NCBI GenBank assembly: GCA_945875135.1
Contig: CAMCJO010000097.1
Coordinates: 1 to 7,560 of the forward strand
DNA length: 7,560 nucleotides
Direction of reading: 5' to 3'
From: an uncultured Porphyromonas sp.
Lineage (GTDB): Bacteria > Bacteroidota > Bacteroidia > Bacteroidales > Porphyromonadaceae
Shown one piece after another: positions 1 to 4,316 of this stretch. The number at the start of each line of letters is the position of its first letter. Position 1 is the stretch's first letter. Both the position numbers and the translations under genes were made by a program. The notes beneath the pieces are model-generated. The model did no database searches. It was not told the origin of the DNA and saw only the letters and a program-made list of their open reading frames with translations.

Positions 1-351
1 TGGCATCCGCGCGCCTTCATGCAGATAGCTTTTGACCCGCTCTTTGGTGCCTCCACATCGACCTACATGAACGATCTGATCACCTTCAGTGGCTGTACCA
101 ACATCGTCACCATGGCGGGCAATGGTCAGCTCAGCCTGGAGTATGTCGTAGAGCAAGACCCCGAGGTACTCTTCCTGATCACCAATCATGGTAGCGAGAG
201 CGGATCAGAAAAGTCGTGGCACAAGCTGCGCTCCGTCGCTGCTGTACAGCAAGGCAATTATTGCCCGCTTCCAGGAGAAGTCGTCAGCCAGCCCACGCCA
301 CAGCACTTTGTCGAGGCTCTTCAGCTGATGACCGACTACCTTAGTGAGTAA
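1..351 (+). CDS. ABC transporter periplasmic substrate-binding protein (BtuF/FepB type), 3' end only
   Basis: This is the C-terminal 116 residues of a substrate-binding protein of the iron-siderophore/heme/cobalamin class; the rest lies left of the window. The frame is open from base 1 (reading WHPRAF), so the ATG at 19 is an internal methionine, not the start. The segment 'LSLEYVVEQDPEVLFLI' (roughly visible residues 45-61) is the family's usual glutamate-then-'DPDvi' pattern near the start of the last lobe strands, and the ending 'HFVEALQLMTDYL' is the usual final helix. Such proteins capture the ligand outside the inner membrane and hand it to the permease. The permease and ATPase genes follow in the same direction after a 61-base gap, which supports the call. 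The signal peptide or lipobox, and with it the exact subfamily and ligand, are not visible. Confidence 0.85.
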   Translation, partial: WHPRAFMQIAFDPLFGASTSTYMNDLITFSGCTNIVTMAGNGQLSLEYVVEQDPEVLFLITNHGSESGSEKSWHKLRSVAAVQQGNYCPLPGEVVSQPTPQHFVEALQLMTDYLSE

Positions 352-412
352 AAGGACCTAGCCCCTCCGCCCGCCTAGAGTTCCTCTCATCTAGCAAAAG
401 CTCCTTCCCCCC

Positions 413-1423
413 ATGCCTTACCGCCCTACCCTCGCAAAGTCTTACTGGACGCTCCCATTGATGGTGCTACTGCTCCTGGTCGTCGCCATCCTGTCGCTAC
501 ATGTCGGGGCACACTCCATCTCCCTCTGGCAGCTCTCAGAGATACTCTCCGACCCCACCTCGGTCGAGTACACCATCTTAATGCAGCTACGTCTGCCACG
601 CATCATCAACGCCATCTCCATCGGTGGCGGGCTAAGCCTCTGCGGAGCTATCCTGCAGGGGCTTTTTCGCAACCCGCTCGTCGAGCCGTACACCCTCGGC
701 ATCTCAGGCGGTGCTTCGCTAGGTGTCACGCTCGCCATCGTCTTAGGCTTGTCCTCCGCCTTCTTGACGCTCCCCGCCTTTGGCTTCATCGGTGCCTTGG
801 TCACCATCTTACTCGTCTATGCCAATAGCTACCAGCGCAACGGACTAAGCGTGCAGCGCATGCTCCTCGTCGGTGTGATGGTCAGCTTTATGGCATCGTC
901 AGGCGTCATGCTCCTCCTCTCGGTAGCTCGTGCCGAGCAACTCTCCCGCATCATCTTCTGGACGATGGGGTCGCTACAAGAAAGCAAGCCGCTCATCGTC
1001 TGGGGCATGCTCCTCTTCACCCTGCTCCTCCTAGGGGTCAGCTACCTCTTCGTGCAGTCGCTCAATGCACTCCGTCTAGGCGAACTCAAAGCGCAGCAGC
1101 TCGGCATCGACACCCGTCGGGTCGTGCTGTGGCTCTTCGTGCTCAGTTCGCTGCTGACCAGTGCCTGCGTCGCCGTCGCTGGCGTCATCGGCTTCGTCGG
1201 GCTAGTCATCCCGCAGGCGACACGCATCCTCCTCGGCAATGACTACCGCGTCCTCCTCGTCGGCAGCTTCATCAATGGCGGCATCTTCCTCATCCTGTGC
1301 GATATGTTGGCTCGCACCATCCTTTCGCCTATCGAGCTACCGATAGGCGTCATTACTGGCTTAATCGGTGGCGTCGCTTTCCTCTACCTTATCCACCGCA
1401 CCAGACGCTCGCACCAGATATGA
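413..1423 (+). CDS. FecCD-family ABC transporter permease (iron/heme/cobalamin type)
   Basis: This 336-residue inner-membrane permease has the normal length for the FecCD/BtuC family, which forms a homodimeric channel with about ten membrane helices per subunit. The first hydrophobic helix is at about residues 13-31. Family hallmarks are RLPR (60-63), the conserved stretch from Q82 to G104 containing RNPLVEPYTLGIS, the cytoplasmic coupling region with LGID before the 'RRV' turn, GFVGLVIP (260-267) and ELPIG (308-312). Two conserved spots differ from the common form: the histidine usually following 'GLVVP' is Q268, and the usual 'GaPfF' after ELPxG reads GGVAF. I take these as lineage variation. 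The start is the first ATG of the open frame, 61 bases after the binding-protein stop, with no clear Shine-Dalgarno. The TGA stop overlaps the next gene's ATG. The substrate (Fe-siderophore, heme or corrinoid) cannot be told from the sequence. Confidence 0.95.
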   Translation: MPYRPTLAKSYWTLPLMVLLLLVVAILSLHVGAHSISLWQLSEILSDPTSVEYTILMQLRLPRIINAISIGGGLSLCGAILQGLFRNPLVEPYTLGISGGASLGVTLAIVLGLSSAFLTLPAFGFIGALVTILLVYANSYQRNGLSVQRMLLVGVMVSFMASSGVMLLLSVARAEQLSRIIFWTMGSLQESKPLIVWGMLLFTLLLLGVSYLFVQSLNALRLGELKAQQLGIDTRRVVLWLFVLSSLLTSACVAVAGVIGFVGLVIPQATRILLGNDYRVLLVGSFINGGIFLILCDMLARTILSPIELPIGVITGLIGGVAFLYLIHRTRRSHQI

Positions 1424-2205
1424 CCCATCAGACGATCTTACGTACGGAGCAGCTCATCTGTGGCTATGGGCGCAAAGCGGTCATCGGACCTCTCGACCTC
1501 ACCATAGCTCGTGGTGCCCTGACTGCCATCATCGGGCCTAATGGGGCTGGCAAAAGCACCTGCTTCAAAACCCTCACGGGCATCCTCCCTCCACTATCTG
1601 GAAAGGTAAGCCTACTCGACAAACCCCTCACCCACTACTCTCTCCGTGAGCGTGCTCGCCTCGTCTCGATGGTCAATCAGCAGATCATCCCTCAGCCACT
1701 CAAGGTCTACGACTACGTCCTCATGGGGCGACTGCCCTACTTCAAGCGCTTTCAAATCGGTTACAGCGAGGTGGATCACGCACGCTGCACCCACTACATC
1801 GAGCGCACCGGCATCGCACGTCTAGCCGACAAGCGTCTCGACGAACTGAGCGGTGGCGAACAGCAGATGGTCGCCATAGCACAAGCACTCACGCAGGAGC
1901 CACAGCTCCTCCTCCTCGACGAGCCGATCTCTCACCTAGACATTGGCTACACGAGCGAGATCATGCAGCTCCTCGAGACACTCCACGCAGAGGGACTGAC
2001 GATCCTAATGATCCTCCACGACATCAACGTAGCCTCCGAATACTGCGAGGAGCTCATCCTCTTCGGTTCCGAAGGCCTGCTGGCGCACGGCACGCCCCAG
2101 ACGGTTCTCACCGTGGCGCACCTCCAGGCGGCCTACCACACCAGCGTCCTCGTGCAGCCCGCCCCCGCCTCCGGCCGACCCTACATCTACCCCCAGCGTC
2201 GCTAA
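1420..2205 (+). CDS. ABC transporter ATP-binding protein of the FecCD importer (FepC/BtuD type)
   Basis: This 261-residue cytoplasmic ATPase powers the preceding permease. Every element of an active ABC ATPase is present: Walker A GPNGAGKST (39-47), a Q-loop glutamine (Q87 or Q88), signature LSGGEQQ (143-149), Walker B LLLLDEP (163-169) with catalytic E168, D-loop SHLD (171-174) and switch histidine H200 in ILHD. I chose the ATG at 1420 because it overlaps the permease TGA as ATGA, the usual translational-coupling arrangement, and puts Walker A at the normal distance from the N terminus. The frame is open further upstream, but that part is the permease read out of frame. The stretch 'VYDYVLMGRLPYF' (96-108) is typical of the iron/cobalamin subgroup. 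It is the last gene of the operon on this strand; the next gene converges on it 23 bases downstream. Confidence 0.96.
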   Translation: MTHQTILRTEQLICGYGRKAVIGPLDLTIARGALTAIIGPNGAGKSTCFKTLTGILPPLSGKVSLLDKPLTHYSLRERARLVSMVNQQIIPQPLKVYDYVLMGRLPYFKRFQIGYSEVDHARCTHYIERTGIARLADKRLDELSGGEQQMVAIAQALTQEPQLLLLDEPISHLDIGYTSEIMQLLETLHAEGLTILMILHDINVASEYCEELILFGSEGLLAHGTPQTVLTVAHLQAAYHTSVLVQPAPASGRPYIYPQRR

Positions 2206-2238
2206 CGAGACGCTTTCGCATCGCCCGTCTATAGCGAC
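2195..2238. terminator. possible hairpin terminator between convergent genes
   Basis: Two overlapping inverted repeats cover the convergent stop codons. AGCGTC (2195-2200) pairs with GACGCT (2209-2214) over an 8-base loop and is followed by only TTT. Alternatively, GTCGCTA (2198-2204) pairs with TAGCGAC (2232-2238), with an inner AGACG/CGTCT pair (2208-2212 with 2226-2230). The two folds are mutually exclusive. The position between tail-to-tail genes fits a terminator, but the T tract is poor, so the call is tentative. Confidence 0.35.
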
Positions 2239-2636
2239 ACCGCTAGCAAGCTCTCTCCGATGCGCTGTATCTCTTCTTGTATCTGCTCCATGCGCTCTCT
2301 CGATGGAGTCTTGCGCCCACTGATATACTGCGCAAAGAGACTCTGAGAGATGCCTAGCCTGCGGGCTACGGCTGATGCGTTTAGCTCAGGGTTCGCTTGG
2401 AAGAATCGATATAAGCTGGTAAACTCCTTCGTATCGAAGAAGTCCTCAAAGCTTAAGTCCTCGTTAATACTCTCCCAGTGAATGCCCTCTGCGCTTAGTT
2501 CGTATGCCTCCCGCTCTTCGGGCGTAGCATACCTTAGTCGGGGGTAATCGGCAAAGTTTGCAGACCTCTGATTACCCTCCGTGTCCTCGACCCATATAGC
2601 GGTCGGAGTCGTCCATACTTGTTTAATTTCTCTCAT
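2229..2636 (-). CDS. DUF2442 protein with C-terminal helix-turn-helix (probable antitoxin/repressor)
   Basis: This 135-residue protein has a DUF2442-like N-terminal half (about 1-68), recognisable by the early strand pattern 'TAIWVEDTEGNQRSANFADYP' (split by a turn at G21) and by 'GIHWESINEDLSFEDF' (51-66), the family's 'GihW..ldeDls' ending. It is fused to an XRE/HTH_3-type helix-turn-helix (about 85-126) with 'ASAVARRLGISQSLFAQYI' and the wing-side 'SGRKTPS'. I start it at the ATG at 2636, where the DUF2442 domain normally begins. An in-frame ATG at 2702 would add 22 serine/threonine-rich residues that are the DUF4160 gene read out of frame. It overlaps the upstream DUF4160 gene by 14 bases, so the two are probably translationally coupled. 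By domain and context it would be the DNA-binding partner of a toxin-antitoxin-like pair, acting on the palindrome in the cassette promoter. That role is inferred; the domain calls are firm. Confidence 0.85.
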   Translation of the reverse strand: MREIKQVWTTPTAIWVEDTEGNQRSANFADYPRLRYATPEEREAYELSAEGIHWESINEDLSFEDFFDTKEFTSLYRFFQANPELNASAVARRLGISQSLFAQYISGRKTPSRERMEQIQEEIQRIGESLLAVSL

Positions 2637-2880
2637 ATCGTCTGTCACTGTTGAGGTAAATGAGCCACTGCTCGATGATATGCTCCCTATTCTCCACGAC
2701 AACTTGCTCCAATAGTCTCAACTCGTGAGCCTTGACACCGCTACTAGACACTAGAGCCACCGAGGGAAAGAGGTCAAACTTGGCTCTACTGTTGTCCTTG
2801 ATGGCGTGAATGTGTATCGGCTCGTGGTCGTTTGAGTAAAACATAAAGCAGTCCCCATATAGCGTGAAGATTGTCGGCAT
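2623..2880 (-). CDS. DUF4160 protein (toxin-like partner of the DUF2442-HTH protein)
   Basis: This small 85-residue protein matches DUF4160. It has the family's opening 'MPTI', the 'FYSNDHEPIHIHA' histidine cluster (14-26; H19, H23, H25), an acidic/hydrophobic middle strand, and the C-terminal helix with 'LRLLEQVVVENREHIIEQW' (54-72), matching the family's 'reeLleNW' ending. The start is the ATG at 2880 because family members begin 'MPT' directly before the first strand. An in-frame ATG at 2955 would add 25 residues and would lie upstream of the predicted promoter, which excludes it. DUF4160 genes are commonly found directly before DUF2442 genes and have been suspected of being one half of toxin-antitoxin-like modules. 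I see no known nuclease or catalytic signature, so the biochemical activity is unknown. It ends inside the start of the downstream partner. Confidence 0.85.
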   Translation of the reverse strand: MPTIFTLYGDCFMFYSNDHEPIHIHAIKDNSRAKFDLFPSVALVSSSGVKAHELRLLEQVVVENREHIIEQWLIYLNSDRRYERN

Positions 2881-2900
2881 TTCTTTGTCGTTTGCTACCG

Positions 2901-2931
2901 CAAAGATAGGTAATAGTTTTATTACCTGCAA
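2901..2931 (-). promoter_or_regulatory. promoter of the DUF4160/DUF2442-HTH cassette
   Basis: On the minus strand, TATCTTTG (2908 down to 2901) is an exact match to the Bacteroidota -7 element TAnnTTTG. A TTG (2931-2929) sits 20 bases upstream, where the -33 element belongs. Transcription would start near 2895, giving a leader of about 15 bases before the DUF4160 ATG at 2880. The spacer is almost filled by the palindrome listed separately. Confidence 0.7.
2908..2927. promoter_or_regulatory. palindromic operator candidate inside the cassette promoter
   Basis: AGGTAATA (2908-2915) and TATTACCT (2920-2927) are perfect inverted copies around the spacer GTTT. The palindrome lies exactly between the -33 and -7 elements, and its edge base is the first base of the -7 box, so a dimer bound here would block RNA polymerase. 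The obvious candidate is the cassette's own helix-turn-helix protein. It could also form a hairpin in single-stranded DNA, but it lies upstream of the predicted transcript. Binding is inferred; the symmetry and position are seen. Confidence 0.6.
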
Positions 2932-3046
2932 GCGGTCAGAGTAGTGGCGGTGCAACTGGCTATCATTTCATCCATCTTACCTCGGCTAGGGATATAGGAT
3001 CGACCAGTATCGTCTAAGCATACCCTCCAATACGCCTGAGACATTG
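2932..3046. other. intergenic stretch with nothing recognisable
   Basis: These bases lie between the cassette promoter and the hairpin/array region. I see no tRNA, no TAnnTTTG box, no convincing small reading frame with a start signal, and no insertion-sequence end. Confidence 0.5.
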
Positions 3047-3088
3047 GTGCCAACAGGGTGGAACTGTAGTGCCACCCCCCGTTGGCAC
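3047..3088. repeat. long imperfect inverted repeat abutting the tandem array
   Basis: GTGCCAAC (3047-3054) pairs with GTTGGCAC (3081-3088). Further in, GGGTGG (3056-3061) pairs with CCACCC (3072-3077), leaving a small asymmetric bulge and a 10-base loop. The right arm's last bases, GGCAC (3084-3088), are also the beginning of the first array unit, so the hairpin and array are joined rather than merely adjacent. It is GC-rich and has no T run, so it does not look like an ordinary terminator. Confidence 0.7.
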
Positions 3089-3265
3089 TGCAGTTTCATA
3101 CCTAGGGCACTGCAGTTTCATACCTAGGAAACTCCAGTTTCATACCTAGGGCACTGCAGTTTCATACCTAGGAAACTCCAGTTTCATACCTAGGGCACTG
3201 CAGTTTCATACCTAGGAAACTCCAGTTTCTTCCGTATGGCACTCCAGTTTCTTCCGTAAGAAACT
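3084..3265. repeat. tandem array of 22-base units in two alternating types
   Basis: There are eight complete 22-base units at 3084, 3106, 3128, 3150, 3172, 3194, 3216 and 3238, plus six bases of a ninth (3260-3265). Type A begins GGCACTG and type B begins GAAACTC. Both continue CAGTTTCATACCTAG in the first six units. The order is A, A, B, A, B, A, B', A', then partial B, so most of it is a 44-base higher-order repeat. The first six units match their type exactly. The last two keep CAGTTTC but end TTCCGTAT or TTCCGTAA, and A' begins GGCACTC. Type B contains the dyad GAAACT..AGTTTC, and type A contains the palindrome ACTGCAGT. Each junction in the exact part makes CCTAGG. No open frame or spacer-like unique sequence lies inside. 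Function unknown. Confidence 0.95.
3246..3265. repeat. perfect 8-base-stem inverted repeat closing the array
   Basis: AGTTTCTT (3246-3253) and AAGAAACT (3258-3265) are perfect inverted copies around CCGT. The symmetry is created by the junction of the last full unit (A') with the partial ninth unit. The earlier A-to-B junctions show the same symmetry in weaker form (AGTTTC, 8 bases, GAAACT). It is followed by ATTGGCGG rather than a T run, so it is not a standard terminator. Confidence 0.7.
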
Positions 3266-3308
3266 ATTGGCGGGTAGACTACGGCCGAGTTAATCCCCTA
3301 GATTTCGG

Positions 3309-3316
3309 TATCTTTG
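3309..3316 (+). promoter_or_regulatory. promoter (-7 box) for folD and probably mfd
   Basis: TATCTTTG followed by TA matches the Bacteroidota -7 consensus TAnnTTTG. I find no clear TTTG at the -33 position (about 3285), so the upstream half is weak. Transcription would start near 3322, leaving a leader of about 90 bases before the folD ATG. The 22-base array ends about 20 bases upstream of the -33 position. Confidence 0.65.
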
Positions 3317-3412
3317 TACGGCAACTTTGCAGAGGTGGACATCACAGCGATAGCTTTGCTCACCTCGCTATCAGAAGCAGAACAACAAATTCATCTATAC
3401 AAATACCACTCT

Positions 3413-4306
3413 ATGACACAAGAATCATTCATTCGCCTAGATGGCAAGACCACTGCGACTGAGATCAAGAAGGAGATCGCCCAAGAGGTCCAGCAAATGG
3501 TCGCTGCGGGGCAGCGCCCGCCCTGTCTAGGTGCTATCATCGTGGGGCACGATGGTGCCAGCGAAACCTACATAGCGAGCAAGATCAAGGCTTGTGAGGA
3601 GGTCGGCTTCATCTCTCTGACGAAGCGCTTTGACGAGTCCATCACGCAGGAGGAGCTCATCGCGGAGATTGAGCAACTCAACAAAGACCCTGAGGTAGAT
3701 GGCTTCATCGTCCAGCTACCGCTGCCGAAGCATATTGACGAGCAGGCGGTCATTCACGCAGTAGACTACCGCAAGGATGTGGACGGCTTCCACCCGATCA
3801 ACGTGGGACTCCTCAGCCTTGGCGAGCCGTGCCTCGTACCTGCCACGCCTAAGGGGGTCATCGAGCTACTCAAGCACTACAACATCAGCACGGAGGGCAA
3901 GCATGTGGTGGTCCTCGGCCGAAGCAACATCGTAGGCAAACCGATCGCGCAGCTTTTCCTCCAAAAGGGCGCACAGGGCAATGCGACCGTAACGATCTGC
4001 CACAGCCGTACGAAAGACATTGCCTCCATCTGCCGTCAGGCTGACATCGTGGTCGCTGCTATCGGCATCCCGCTCTTTGTCAAGAAGGAGATGGTCAAGG
4101 AGGGTGCCATCGTCATTGACGTGGGCATCACACGTGTGCCCGACGCAACGAAGAAGAGTGGCTCGCGCATCGTGGGCGACGTCGACTTTGACGAGGTAGC
4201 TCCGCACTGCTCTTACATTACCCCTGTGCCAGGCGGTGTAGGTCCTATGACCATCATCACGCTGATGCGCAACACGATCCTGGCTCGCCAGCTGCGCCAG
4301 AAGTAA
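3413..4306 (+). CDS. folD: bifunctional methylenetetrahydrofolate dehydrogenase / methenyltetrahydrofolate cyclohydrolase
   Basis: FolD is a cytoplasmic dimer that interconverts 5,10-methylene-, 5,10-methenyl- and 10-formyl-tetrahydrofolate using NADP, feeding purine and formyl-methionine synthesis. The 297-residue product is the usual length. Catalytic Y53 and K57 lie in ETYIASK (51-57). The folate-site motifs are [10 protein letters not shown] (96-105) and KDVDGFHP (121-128). The nucleotide-binding fold has GRSNIVGKP (169-177), and the C terminus has [10 protein letters not shown] (271-280). The start is the ATG at 3413, where FolD proteins begin. The frame is open upstream to a TTG at 3314, but that TTG is part of the TATCTTTG -7 box and would add 33 residues with no counterpart in the family. 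The TAA is 10 bases before the mfd ATG, suggesting one transcript. All key residues are present, so it should be functional. Confidence 0.97.
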   Translation: MTQESFIRLDGKTTATEIKKEIAQEVQQMVAAGQRPPCLGAIIVGHDGASETYIASKIKACEEVGFISLTKRFDESITQEELIAEIEQLNKDPEVDGFIVQLPLPKHIDEQAVIHAVDYRKDVDGFHPINVGLLSLGEPCLVPATPKGVIELLKHYNISTEGKHVVVLGRSNIVGKPIAQLFLQKGAQGNATVTICHSRTKDIASICRQADIVVAAIGIPLFVKKEMVKEGAIVIDVGITRVPDATKKSGSRIVGDVDFDEVAPHCSYITPVPGGVGPMTIITLMRNTILARQLRQK

Positions 4307-4316
4307 TCTCTCCCCT

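Noticed and set aside
352..412. Promoter or terminator between binding protein and permease
   Set aside because: No TAnnTTTG box and no convincing hairpin with a T run was found in this 61-base gap; it looks like an ordinary intra-operon spacer.
1297..1419. Longer ATPase starting at ATG 1297
   Set aside because: This part overlaps the permease's last helices in another frame; the ATGA overlap at 1420 gives a normal ABC ATPase N terminus.
2637..2702. Longer DUF2442 protein starting at 2702
   Set aside because: The extra 22 residues are low-complexity and are the DUF4160 gene in another frame; the DUF2442 domain starts cleanly at 2636.
2881..2955. Longer DUF4160 protein starting at 2955
   Set aside because: It would start upstream of the predicted -7 box and adds sequence before the conserved MPTI start.
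3084..3265. CRISPR array
   Set aside because: The units are directly adjacent, 22 bases each, with no unique spacers between them, and no cas gene is in the window.
3084..3265. Plasmid-type iteron origin
   Set aside because: Iteron-like in period and dyads, but no replication initiator gene, AT-rich melting region or DnaA-box cluster was seen, and the flanking genes are chromosomal core genes.
3314..3412. N-terminal extension of FolD from TTG 3314
   Set aside because: The TTG lies in the TATCTTTG promoter box, and the 33 extra residues have no counterpart in FolD proteins.
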